Source: Acidimicrobiia bacterium
GTDB taxonomy: Bacteria; Actinomycetota; Acidimicrobiia; Acidimicrobiales; Poriferisodalaceae
DNA length: 64,000 nucleotides
Direction of reading: 5' to 3'
Assembly: GCA_022827265.1 (NCBI GenBank)
Contig: JAJDTF010000091.1
Location: 1 to 64,000, forward strand
Part shown: piece after piece, positions 51,107 through 62,150 of the stretch
Numbering within the stretch: the stretch's first letter is position 1
Layout of the letters: each line of letters opens with the position of its first letter
The notes under the pieces: model-generated
Told to the model about the DNA's origin: nothing
The model's database searches: none
What the model saw: only the letters and a program-made list of their open reading frames with translations
Position numbers and translations under genes: made by a program

Positions 51107-52128
51107 GCTCAGCACTGCCAGGCCCGACGATCCTCGACGTGCCCGACGGGCCGCTCAACGTGCTGGTCACCAAGACCCTCACGCTGCCCGATGTCAGCCC
51201 CGCCGACGAGGCCGCCATCCGCGACGCGGCTGGGCCAGGCGCCGTCGTGAACATCGTGGACCGTGTGCGAGACGGCGTCCCGCTGGCCGGCGACGCACAG
51301 GTGATCCTTGGCATCGTGCCCGAGTGGCTGTTCGACGCAGCCCCGAACCTGCGCTGGATCCATGCGACGGCATCGGGCGTCGACATGTTCATGTACCCCA
51401 AGTTCCTCGCCAGCGATGTGGTGCTCACCGGCGAGAAGGGACTGGTCGGCAGCCACCTGGCCGACCACGCATTCGGCCTGCTGCTGGCGCTGGTCAGGCG
51501 CATCGCAACCGCAGTGAAGCTCGGGCCCGAAGGATGGGACAACGACCTGCGCGAGCAGATGCGCTACAGCGAGCTGGAACTGGAGGGCCTCACGATGGGC
51601 ATCCTCGGCTTCGGCGGCACTGGCCGGCACATCGCCCGCCGCGCAACCGCGTTCGGCATGAAGGTGCAGGCCATGGACCTGTACCCAGTACCGCCCGGCG
51701 AGGGCGTCGAGACAGTCGGCGGTCCCGAGTCGCTTCGCGACATCGTGGCCACCAGCGACGTGCTGGCTGTGGGGCTTCCGCTCACTGCCGACACCCGGTC
51801 GATGTTCGACGACGAGATGTTCGCTCTGATGCCCGCCGGCGCCGTGCTGCTGAACGTGACCCGCGGCGAGATCATCGACGGTCCGTCGCTGGAGCGAGCG
51901 CTGGCCGACGGGCGGATCGGCGGGGCCGCCCTCGATGTCGCCCCGGTCGAGCCGCTGCCCGCTGACAGCCCGCTATGGGGGTTCGACAACTGCGTCATGA
52001 CGCCCCACACCGCAGGCGCAAGCCAGCACCGAGCACGGCGCAACCTCGAGCGCTTCTGCCGCAACCTCGTGGCCCTGCGCGAGGGTCGCCCGCTCGAAGG
52101 CGTCGTCGACAAGCAAACCGGCTTTTAG
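51103..52128 (+). CDS. D-2-hydroxyacid dehydrogenase
   Basis: 341 residues. The NAD-binding loop reads MGILGFGGTGRHIARRATAFG with a following acidic MDLYP. The catalytic residues of the family are present: Arg in NVTRGEIIDGP, Glu in VAPVEPLPAD and His in MTPHTAGAS. It would reduce a 2-oxo acid to the D-hydroxy acid. The overlap with the hydratase-like gene suggests the two act on the same intermediate, the hydratase product being a 4-hydroxy-2-oxo acid. The substrate is not readable from sequence. Confidence 0.93.
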   Translation: MSSALPGPTILDVPDGPLNVLVTKTLTLPDVSPADEAAIRDAAGPGAVVNIVDRVRDGVPLAGDAQVILGIVPEWLFDAAPNLRWIHATASGVDMFMYPKFLASDVVLTGEKGLVGSHLADHAFGLLLALVRRIATAVKLGPEGWDNDLREQMRYSELELEGLTMGILGFGGTGRHIARRATAFGMKVQAMDLYPVPPGEGVETVGGPESLRDIVATSDVLAVGLPLTADTRSMFDDEMFALMPAGAVLLNVTRGEIIDGPSLERALADGRIGGAALDVAPVEPLPADSPLWGFDNCVMTPHTAGASQHRARRNLERFCRNLVALREGRPLEGVVDKQTGF

Positions 52129-52150
52129 ACCCGCGCACGAAGCAGATCCA

Positions 52151-52240
52151 ATAGCTGCGGAGACGGCGGGAGACTCTGCGACGTTGCGACCTGCGGGATC
52201 GCGGGAGCAGAGGATCCCGCCGCCTTCGCGGCGGGCGCAC
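52151..52240 (+). repeat. Dispersed repeat A, copy 2
   Basis: Same orientation as copy 1 at 1438-1527. The 3' part contains an almost perfect inverted repeat, CCCGCCGC-CTTC-GCGGCGGG, which could form a strong hairpin. It lies 22 bp after the D-2-hydroxyacid dehydrogenase stop and about 35 bp before the metY operator. Confidence 0.88.
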
Positions 52241-52274
52241 GCACCTGGGCCGCACTGCAACCGACCTGTCACAG

Positions 52275-52301
52275 AAAATCCGACTGGATTGGTCGGGTTT
52301 T
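52275..52301 (+). promoter_or_regulatory. Inverted-repeat operator upstream of metY
   Basis: Arms AAAATCCGAC (52275-52284) and GTCGGGTTTT (52292-52301), with 7 bases between them and one mismatch. The spacing and symmetry fit a dimeric repressor. It lies 82 bp before the metY start. Because metY belongs to sulfur amino acid metabolism, an Rrf2- or MarR-type sulfur regulator is a reasonable candidate, which is an inference. Confidence 0.6.
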
Positions 52302-52382
52302 ACCGGTACCCTGCTGCGCGCTCGGCAATCCCGCCGAGACAGGCATAGCCCGCCTCATGGGGCGCAAGAAATGGAGCTCGTC

Positions 52383-53717
<1,335 letters not shown>

Positions 53718-53784
53718 CGCTTGGCACCATCGGCGGGCGGGCTGGCGGCACAAGGTCGCCAGCCCGCTGCCAGATGCAATTCAT

Positions 53785-53837
53785 GCAGGAACTCGCGGGG
53801 TAACTCCTGCTGATTCCCGCGGGATAACTCCTGCGGG
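53785..53837 (+). terminator. Two hairpins between convergent genes
   Basis: Arms GCAGGA (53785-53790) with TCCTGC (53805-53810), and CCCGC (53816-53820) with GCGGG (53833-53837). Two direct copies of a 'cgcggg-taactcctgc' unit make up the site. It separates metY from the CoA transferase gene. A bidirectional terminator is likely, though there is no U-tract. Confidence 0.5.
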
Positions 53838-53852
53838 CCTTTGCGGTTTGCG

Positions 53853-55055
53853 CTAACGGACGGCGCCGGCGTCGCGCAGGGCGGCGATCTCGTCGGGCCC
53901 CAGTCCGAACTGGGCCAGGATCTCGTCGGTGTGCTCGCCCTGCGCGGGGCTGGGCCGTCGGATCTCACCGGGCACCCCGTCGATCTGGGTGGCATTGCGC
54001 ACGATGCGGATGTCGCCCATCACCGGGTGATGCACCGGCGCGGCCATGCCCAGATGCTGAACCTGCGGGTCGGCGAAGGCTTCAGCCACGCTGTTGACGC
54101 GCCCGCACGGGATACCCACCGCGTTGAGGCGCTCCACCCATTCGTCGCAGCCTGCGGTGGCGAGCCGCTCGCCGATGAGCTTGTTCAGCTCGATCCGATT
54201 GGCAGAGCGCAGTTTGATCGATGAGAACCGCTCGTCGTCAGGCAGATCAGGCCGGCCGATCTCGGCACAGAACGCCCGCCACAGCCGCCCGCCGGGCGCC
54301 GCGATGTTGATGTAGCCGTCCGCGGCCGCGTAGGTGCCCATCGGGATCATCGTGGGATGGTCGTTGCCGGCCTGCGGCGGGTCCTCCCCCGCCACCGTCC
54401 AGCGAGCCGCCTGGAAGTCGAGCATGCCGATCATCGACTCGAGCAGCGACGTGTGCACCCAGCGACCCTCGCGTGTTCGGGATCGCTCGATGAGGGCCAC
54501 CAGCACGCCGATCGCAAGCTGCAGGCCGGCTGTCACATCGCTGATCGCCACGCCGGCACGCACCGGACCGTGGCCCGGCAGCCCCGTCACCGCCATCATC
54601 CCGCCGAGGCCCTGCGCGATCTGGTCGACACCGCCGCGAGTCGCGTACGGGCCGTCCTGCCCGAAACCCGAGATGGATCCCATCACCAGTGCGGGATTCA
54701 CGGCGTGCAGGGTGTCCCAGTCGAATCCCAGCCGGTACTTGACGGTCGGTCGCAGGTTCTCGATGAGCACGTCGGCAGACCGAACAAGACGGTGGAGCAG
54801 TTCACGACCCGACGGGTTCTTCAAGTCGATGACCAGCGAGCGCTTGTTGCGGTGGATGTTGAGGTGGTCCGGCGATGCCTCCCGGCCTTCCTCGAAGCCG
54901 TCGGTGGGGGCGTCCACCCGGATGACGTCGGCGCCCCAGTCCGCAAGCTGCCGCACGGCCGTCGGGCCCGCACGGGCGATCGTCAGGTCAATGACGATCA
55001 GGCCGGCCAGCGGCAGCCCCGCGTTGCCAGCATCGCCCGCAACGGCCGAGGTCAT
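53853..55055 (-). CDS. Family III CoA transferase-like protein (CaiB/BaiF)
   Basis: 400 residues. The N-terminal VIDLTIARAGPTAVRQLADWGADVIRVDAP, HRNKRSLVIDLKNPSGRELL and LIENLRPTVKYRLGFD with ISGFGQDGPYATRGGVDQIAQ are diagnostic of the interlocked-dimer CoA transferases. The nucleophile Asp (Asp169 in formyl-CoA transferase) aligns with Glu206 in TSLLESMIGML, so catalysis may differ from the standard mechanism or the activity may be lost. The ATG at 55055 was selected because the gene upstream stops at 55120. It lies 64 bp downstream of the amidohydrolase gene, likely co-transcribed. Confidence 0.9.
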   Translation of the reverse strand: MTSAVAGDAGNAGLPLAGLIVIDLTIARAGPTAVRQLADWGADVIRVDAPTDGFEEGREASPDHLNIHRNKRSLVIDLKNPSGRELLHRLVRSADVLIENLRPTVKYRLGFDWDTLHAVNPALVMGSISGFGQDGPYATRGGVDQIAQGLGGMMAVTGLPGHGPVRAGVAISDVTAGLQLAIGVLVALIERSRTREGRWVHTSLLESMIGMLDFQAARWTVAGEDPPQAGNDHPTMIPMGTYAAADGYINIAAPGGRLWRAFCAEIGRPDLPDDERFSSIKLRSANRIELNKLIGERLATAGCDEWVERLNAVGIPCGRVNSVAEAFADPQVQHLGMAAPVHHPVMGDIRIVRNATQIDGVPGEIRRPSPAQGEHTDEILAQFGLGPDEIAALRDAGAVR

Positions 55056-55119
55056 CCGCGTGCCGTCGGCGGGAGCATTGACGCTCGCACCGTGCAGGTC
55101 TTCGGCACCGCCATGGCGG

Positions 55120-56835
<1,716 letters not shown>

Positions 56836-56842
56836 GTGTGCG

Positions 56843-56848
56843 AGCGTA
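56843..56848 (-). promoter_or_regulatory. -10 hexamer of the amidohydrolase gene
   Basis: TACGCT on the minus strand, 7 nt before the ATG at 56835. Confidence 0.45.
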
Positions 56849-56907
56849 CCGAGTGGCACCGAACCGGAACCGAGGTCACCCAGCAGATCGAAATGGCCGG
56901 TGCTGCG

Positions 56908-57924
56908 TCACCTCTCGCCGTCTGCCGCCCAATCCGTCGGCGGCATGCGCTCGTCGCGGCGGCGGCCGATCAGAAAACCCGTTCCCCACGACAGGTGCAT
57001 GACGGCGAAGGCCACCGCTGCCCGCAAGTGATCACCGACGGAGGGAAGGCGCTGACGGAGCCGGGCTGCGGCCAGCGCGCACGCAGCCAGATAGGTGGCC
57101 GGCACGATTCCGCCTCGCAGGCGACCACGCGCCAGCTCGAACACAGACACCGCCAAGCCGACGACCAGCGCGGGCGCTGCAAGCTGCCGCGGCCGCATCG
57201 AGCGCGGGTGGCGGCTGATCACTACACGTTTCCAGGCCCCGTACTCGAAATACTGGCGCGCCAGCGCAGCCCAGCTCGACCGGGGCTGGTACTCCACGAC
57301 CAAGCTCGGGTCCAGCCACACCACGTGGCCCTGCTCGCGCAGGCGCCAATTCAGTTCGTAGTCCTGGTTCCGCACCAACGACTCGTCGAACCCGCCCACA
57401 GACGCGAGCGCGGCAGCGTCGAACACGCCCAGGTACACCGTGTCGACGGGTCCTTCATCGCTCCCCTGCCGGAAGGCGGCTGGACCGCCCCCGAATGGCG
57501 ACGACAGCGCCGAAGCAATGACCTGGCCCACGTCACCCTGGCCTACCGGCCGTTGCACACCGCCGACGTTCGCCGCACCCGTGCGCTGCAGTGTGACCAC
57601 CGCTTGTTCCACGTAGTCAGTTGGGAGTCTGGCCTGGGCGTCGACTCGCACGATGATCTCGCCGGCGGCGGCACTGATCGCCAGGTTGAGACCCGACGAC
57701 GTGGTGCCCGCCGGGTTCTGGATCACCTGCAACGGCCGCGTGCAGTGGGCCGCCGCAGCGACACTGCTGGTGTCGTCGGCGCTCGGTGCAACCGACACGA
57801 GCACCTCGAGCCTTCCCTGGTAGGTCTGCGCGCTCACCGCGTCCAGGCATCCGGGCAGTTCAGCGGCGCAGTTGCGCGCCGGAATCACCACCGAGACGAG
57901 GGGCAGGTACCCGTTGCTGCTCAC
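56908..57924 (-). CDS. Family 2 glycosyltransferase, membrane-anchored
   Basis: 338 residues starting in a GTGA overlap with the upstream transferase gene. The GT-A fold begins with PLVSVVIPARNCAAELPGCLD; then IIVRVDAQARLPTDY (DxD-like metal site), VGGVQRPVG, and GGFDESLVRNQDYELNWRLREQG with the catalytic acid in the ED-like element. Two or more hydrophobic helices follow (LAAPALVVGLAVSVFEL, ATYLAACALAAA). It likely adds a sugar to a polyprenyl-linked precursor of a surface polysaccharide. Donor and acceptor unknown. Confidence 0.9.
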   Translation of the reverse strand: MSSNGYLPLVSVVIPARNCAAELPGCLDAVSAQTYQGRLEVLVSVAPSADDTSSVAAAAHCTRPLQVIQNPAGTTSSGLNLAISAAAGEIIVRVDAQARLPTDYVEQAVVTLQRTGAANVGGVQRPVGQGDVGQVIASALSSPFGGGPAAFRQGSDEGPVDTVYLGVFDAAALASVGGFDESLVRNQDYELNWRLREQGHVVWLDPSLVVEYQPRSSWAALARQYFEYGAWKRVVISRHPRSMRPRQLAAPALVVGLAVSVFELARGRLRGGIVPATYLAACALAAARLRQRLPSVGDHLRAAVAFAVMHLSWGTGFLIGRRRDERMPPTDWAADGER

Positions 57925-59321
57925 CGGGCGTTGCGGCGAGCCATGACCACGAGGCTCTTCGCCATGATCTCCCAGTCGAGCACCGGTGACCAGTTGACGA
58001 CGTACTGCAAGTCGTGGCCGAGTTTGTAGCCGGGGTCGGTCTGGTAGTGGCCTTGGGTCTGCGCGAGTCCAGTGATGCCGGGCGGCACGTCGTGGCGCCT
58101 TGTGTACCCGGCGATCTCGCGCTCGAGCCGGGCGACGAACTGCGGCCGCTCGGGCCGGGGTCCCACCAGCGACATCGCGCCGGTCAGCACGTTCCACAGC
58201 TGCGGTAACTCATCGAGCCGGCTGCGGCGCAGCCAACCCATGCCGCTCACCACCCGGGGATCATTCGAGGCAGCCAGCACAGGGCCGTTGGCCTCGGCAT
58301 CGCGCGTCATCGTGCGGAACTTCAGCAGCACGAACGGCGCGCCGCTGCGCCCCACACGTTCCTGCCGGTACAGCACGCCGCGGCCGCCCACGATCCTGAC
58401 GTAGATAGCAACGGCGGCAGCGAGTGGCAGCGCAAACGGGGCGAGCAGCACCAAGTACGCCAGATCCAACAGCCGCTTGAAGCGCAGGCGGCACACCGGC
58501 AGCGCATGGGTTCGGAGCGCCACGAACGGCATTCCCCCGATCTGCCGACTGCGCTGCAGGCCGAGCAGTGTGTCCGCCGGTGTGATGCGCCGGAAGACGC
58601 CGACATTGCGCAGCTCCAGTTCGCCCAGCGGCTCGGGATAAATGGACTCGAGTGGTTCGCCCGAGAGGAGCAGCAGCTCGGTGACCTCGAGCCGATCTGC
58701 TTCGGAGATGATCAGCGCAGCGTCGGTCAGGCTGCCCGCAACCACTGCGGCCGCCTCGGCGTCAGCGAGGTGCTCGGTGGCGGACTCGATGTCAGCAGCC
58801 GAACCCACCAGCAGCACCCGGGGCTTCCCGAAACGCAGCAGGCGCACGCGATGTGCACCCCAGCGGTTGAACGAGATCAGCACCGCGCCCGTCACGGCGA
58901 GCACCACCAGGTTTCCCCTCGGCATCAGGTACCGGCCCGTCAGCAACGTGACCGTGGCGTCACCGCCCACGGCCATGAATGTCAGGAGCATGGCGCGCGG
59001 CAACCACGGCCGATGGCCCAGACGTTGCTCGAACTCGTAGAGCCCGCCGAAGTAATAGACGGTCATGTGCAGCAGGGTCGCGACCCCGAAGCCGATCAGG
59101 TAGTGGATCCGCGGGTACGTCGGCCAGTCCACACCGAAGCGCACGATGGTGATTGCCACCATCAAGGCGAATAACGTCACAGCGTCGACGACGTAGAGGA
59201 ACCGGAATCCGCGCCGGCCGGGCGGCACCACGGATGAGGTGACTGCTTCGCCGGCCGGCTCAGCCCCTACGGCGATATCCGGTGTGGCGTCCGGCAGTCG
59301 ATGCCGCTCCTGGACCACCAT
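57921..59321 (-). CDS. Polyprenyl glycosylphosphotransferase (exopolysaccharide initiating enzyme)
   Basis: 466 residues with N-terminal membrane helices, for example FLYVVDAVTLFALMVAITIV and YLIGFGVATLLHMTVYYFGG, then a nucleotide-binding-like middle domain (PRVLLVGSAADIESA) and the C-terminal bacterial sugar transferase domain. Its motifs are RFKRLLDLAYLVLLAPFALP, LLKFRTMTRDAE, RRSRLDELPQLWNVLTG and AMSLVGPRPERPQFV. It transfers a sugar phosphate to undecaprenyl phosphate, the first step of an exopolysaccharide or O-antigen-like unit. The ATG at 59321 has TAGTAT 7 nt upstream. Confidence 0.94.
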   Translation of the reverse strand: MVVQERHRLPDATPDIAVGAEPAGEAVTSSVVPPGRRGFRFLYVVDAVTLFALMVAITIVRFGVDWPTYPRIHYLIGFGVATLLHMTVYYFGGLYEFEQRLGHRPWLPRAMLLTFMAVGGDATVTLLTGRYLMPRGNLVVLAVTGAVLISFNRWGAHRVRLLRFGKPRVLLVGSAADIESATEHLADAEAAAVVAGSLTDAALIISEADRLEVTELLLLSGEPLESIYPEPLGELELRNVGVFRRITPADTLLGLQRSRQIGGMPFVALRTHALPVCRLRFKRLLDLAYLVLLAPFALPLAAAVAIYVRIVGGRGVLYRQERVGRSGAPFVLLKFRTMTRDAEANGPVLAASNDPRVVSGMGWLRRSRLDELPQLWNVLTGAMSLVGPRPERPQFVARLEREIAGYTRRHDVPPGITGLAQTQGHYQTDPGYKLGHDLQYVVNWSPVLDWEIMAKSLVVMARRNAR

Positions 59322-59328
59322 CGGGCCG

Positions 59329-59334
59329 ATACTA
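59329..59334 (-). promoter_or_regulatory. -10 hexamer of the sugar-phosphate transferase gene
   Basis: TAGTAT on the minus strand, 7 nt before the ATG at 59321. It is the likely promoter of the two-gene polysaccharide operon. Confidence 0.5.
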
Positions 59335-59436
59335 CGCTGCGTCCCTCCGGACGGTGGGAGCGGCGATCAGCATCGCAGCGGTCAGAATCCGGCGATCGGA
59401 CACGACGGATCCCTCATGCTCACTCCAGGACGTCCA

Positions 59437-59500
59437 GAGGCTGAGCCGCAGGGCGAAGCCGTGGCCCGAGCGGCCCGTGAGCGCAGCGAACAAGAGCGGG
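59437..59500 (-). repeat. Dispersed repeat B, copy 2
   Basis: Reverse complement of 16561-16624 with few differences. It ends 5 bp before the ATG at 59506. If the membrane glycosyltransferase instead starts at 59416, the repeat would be translated as part of its N-terminus (QGEAVARAARERSEQER). Confidence 0.85.
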
Positions 59501-59505
59501 AAGCA

Positions 59506-61128
59506 ATGGGCGGCTTGCAAGGAAGGTTCGGCAGTCCGCGCATCGTCCTCGCCCGGCTGCGCTCGGGCTGGACCGCCGTGGCCCTTATCTGCATAGGCGT
59601 GCTGCTGCTGTGGGCGCCGGACCTCAACTTGCCGCTCGGCAACAGCGACGACGGCCGGATCTTCGGCCGCGCGGGCATCCAGGCACGCAACTTCTGGGAC
59701 CTCGGGCCGCTCGACTCCAGTCTGGGCGCCCGGACCGACCCGTTCATCAGGGCTGAATTCGAGGTGCCGCCCAGGACCGAGCCGCCCGCCGAGGCAGTCA
59801 CCTACGCGCATCACCCGCCCCTGAAGCAGTTCCTCACCATCGTTTCCGTGGGTGCACTCGGCGACAGCCCGCAGGCGGTACGCATCACCGATTTCCTGCT
59901 CGGAGCGGCCACCGTGGCATTCATGGCCGCACTGCTGCGCGCCGTCGGCATGCGATGGGGGCCAACGCTGCTCGCATTGCTCGCGATGGTGAGCACCGGC
60001 TTTTTCTATGTGTACGCCCGCATGGGCATCAGCTTCTCGATGCTGCTGGCGCTCACCGCGGCGATCGCATGGCTGCGTCAGGTCGAACGGCCATCCCGAT
60101 GGGCACTCGTGGGCGCTGGCTCGCTGGCTGCCCTCACGGCTATGCACTCCTGGATCGCCATCGCATCGCTCGGCCTGCTGTTGCCGTGGCTGTTCTGGGG
60201 CACACTGCAACGGCGACGTTCGGTCACCGACACCGGCGCTCTCGCCATGTCAGCCGGAGGCGTGGCCGGGTGGCTGCGCCGGGGATGGTCACCGGCATTG
60301 ACCGCGGTGACGGCCGGTGCCCTGCTGGGAGGTCTGCTGACCGCCGGTTGGCTGCTGAACGCAACCGACATCTCGGAGCTCAGCGAGAGGGTCGCCTTCC
60401 GAACCGGCAACGACGTCTCGACCGCGGCCGAACAGGCTCAGTTCACGTTCGGCGAGTTCCTCCAGCGCCAATGGACGTTCGCAGGTCACGAGCTGCTGAC
60501 CTCGTGGTGGCTGCGCCTGCTGTTCCTCCCTGCGCTCATCGCCGGCCTCATCGACCGGCGAACCCGTGGACCGGTGGTGGTGACGCTCGCTGTAGCCATG
60601 TCGCTCACGTTCGCGCTGCAACAGGGGGCGTGGATCCATCGCCTGTGGAACTTCCCTTGGGTGGCTCCCACATCCATCGGCATCGCGGCCCTTGCCGACG
60701 CGATCCGTCGACTGCTGCGGGGCCCCACAGCCAAGCTGCGAGCACCGTTGGGAGCAGCCGCTGCGGCACTCACGCTAGTGACGCTGGCCTTCGTGGTGAC
60801 GGGCTCGACGCGGGATTTCTATCTCGACAACCCAGCCGACGCCGGGGCTGTTCTGGAACAGGCACAAGATGATCCACGAGTCGGCGAAGCGGAATTGGTG
60901 TGGTTCACCTCGGGCATCTGGACGCCGCGTTGGATCTCGTACTACCTCGACCTGCCGGTGTGGATGCTCGACGAGTCCGGCCTCGGCCACGTCGCCGCCA
61001 CCGACGTGATTCTCGTGCGCAACGACCGGGTGCCCTCCTTCGTGCCCCCCGAATCGATGGCCGCTCCTCTGGCCGCCGGCGAGAGCTACACGTTGATCTC
61101 GGCGCAGGAACTCGCGAATCGCCAGTGA
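59506..61128 (+). CDS. Multispanning membrane glycosyltransferase-like protein (GT39/GT83-like)
   Basis: 540 residues from the ATG at 59506. About ten to twelve hydrophobic helices. After the first helix comes LNLPLGNSDDGRIFGRAGIQ, an acidic first extracytoplasmic loop typical of GT-C fold enzymes that use polyprenyl-phosphate sugars, and then YAHHPPLKQFLTIV. The C-terminal tail after the last helix is soluble (AELVWFTSGIWTPRWISYYL). An upstream ATG at 59416 would include repeat B and gives a highly charged, atypical N-terminus. It fits the surface-polysaccharide neighbourhood. The 3' end overlaps galE by 43 bp in convergent orientation. Confidence 0.82.
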   Translation: MGGLQGRFGSPRIVLARLRSGWTAVALICIGVLLLWAPDLNLPLGNSDDGRIFGRAGIQARNFWDLGPLDSSLGARTDPFIRAEFEVPPRTEPPAEAVTYAHHPPLKQFLTIVSVGALGDSPQAVRITDFLLGAATVAFMAALLRAVGMRWGPTLLALLAMVSTGFFYVYARMGISFSMLLALTAAIAWLRQVERPSRWALVGAGSLAALTAMHSWIAIASLGLLLPWLFWGTLQRRRSVTDTGALAMSAGGVAGWLRRGWSPALTAVTAGALLGGLLTAGWLLNATDISELSERVAFRTGNDVSTAAEQAQFTFGEFLQRQWTFAGHELLTSWWLRLLFLPALIAGLIDRRTRGPVVVTLAVAMSLTFALQQGAWIHRLWNFPWVAPTSIGIAALADAIRRLLRGPTAKLRAPLGAAAAALTLVTLAFVVTGSTRDFYLDNPADAGAVLEQAQDDPRVGEAELVWFTSGIWTPRWISYYLDLPVWMLDESGLGHVAATDVILVRNDRVPSFVPPESMAAPLAAGESYTLISAQELANRQ

Positions 61129-62093
61129 TCGGCAAGCATCTGGCCCAGGTCTCGTTGCGCGCTCCAGCCGAGTTCGTCTGCAGCGCGGCGGCAGTCCGCC
61201 CATGACTCTGCGATATCGCCAGGCCGGCGGCCCACGATCTCGCAGGGGATCAGCCGGCCGGTGGCCGCCTCCGCCGTCGCCACCAACTCGAGAACCGTGG
61301 TGCCGGCCCCGGTACCGAGATTGAACACGCGGCTGCGGCGGGTGCCGAGATCGGCATCGAGCGCCGCAACATGCCCCTCAGCCAGATCCGCCACGTGGAC
61401 GAAGTCGCGCACGGCTGTGCCGTCGCGAGTGTCGTAGTCATCGCCGAAAACCTGCAACCGGCTGCGAGCGCCCAGCGCCACACGCATGACCGCTGGTACG
61501 AGATTCTGGCCAGCGGTGATCGGCTGCTCCCCGATACGTCCCGAGGTGTGCGCACCGACCGGGTTGAAGTAGCGCAAGATGACCGCCTGCATGGCGGAGG
61601 ATGCCGCAGTGTCGGCGAGGATGCGCTCGCACATCAGCTTGGTGGTGCCGTACGGGCTCTGAGGTGCAGGCGGTGTGTCCTCGCTGACCGGCAGCTGCTC
61701 GGGCGTTCCGTACACCACTGCCGACGAGCTGAAGACGAAGCGATCAATGCCGCGCTCCACCGCGATCTCCGCCAGGCACAGCGTTGAGAGAAGGTTGTTC
61801 CGGTAGTACCGCAGCGGATCGGCAAACGACTCCGGAACGCTCTTGTGCGCCGCGAAGTGCATGATCGAATCGAAGTCGTGTTCGTCGCAGAGCTGGCGGA
61901 CTGCGGTGCGATCCGCCGCATCACCTGCGATGACGGCCAAGTCTGGCGTCGTCAGCAGTCGAAGCTCGCCGACCGCGTCGCGCCGGGCGTTGGAGAAATC
62001 ATCCAGCACGACGACATCGCGTCCGGCCGCATGCAGAGCCGCCACCGTGTGGCTCCCGACGTATCCGGCGCCACCGGAGACGAGCGTCGTCAT
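61086..62093 (-). CDS. galE: UDP-glucose 4-epimerase
   Basis: 335 residues of the extended SDR family. The NAD motif is LVSGGAGYVGSHTVAALH; catalytic Ser/Tyr/Lys appear as SSSAVVYG, then Tyr148-x3-Lys152 (SPYGTTKLMCE). DFVHVADLAEGHVAALD and VFNLGTGAGTTVLELV follow in the usual order, with GRRPGDIAESWAD near the end. It supplies UDP-galactose for polysaccharide synthesis and matches the adjacent glycosyltransferase genes. The ATG at 62093 (MTTLVSGG) is preferred to one at 62174. Confidence 0.96.
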   Translation of the reverse strand: MTTLVSGGAGYVGSHTVAALHAAGRDVVVLDDFSNARRDAVGELRLLTTPDLAVIAGDAADRTAVRQLCDEHDFDSIMHFAAHKSVPESFADPLRYYRNNLLSTLCLAEIAVERGIDRFVFSSSAVVYGTPEQLPVSEDTPPAPQSPYGTTKLMCERILADTAASSAMQAVILRYFNPVGAHTSGRIGEQPITAGQNLVPAVMRVALGARSRLQVFGDDYDTRDGTAVRDFVHVADLAEGHVAALDADLGTRRSRVFNLGTGAGTTVLELVATAEAATGRLIPCEIVGRRPGDIAESWADCRRAADELGWSAQRDLGQMLADHWRFASSCAEINV

Positions 62094-62150
62094 GTGCGCA
62101 GTGTGCCACCCTTCCGCGAGAGGCGACCGGTATGGTGAATATTCGGTCGG

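Noticed and set aside
51973-52272. A small minus-strand frame over repeat A (and a similar one over copy 1).
   Set aside because: Its shared peptide (CSRDPAGRNVAESPA) results from the DNA repeat; no start, ribosome binding site or family supports a gene.
52129-52382. A SAM riboswitch upstream of metY.
   Set aside because: The region contains repeat A and an inverted-repeat operator but no multi-helix structure typical of SAM riboswitches.
53785-53837. A short CRISPR-like pair of direct repeats.
   Set aside because: Only two units without spacers of constant length; the hairpins between convergent genes suit a terminator.
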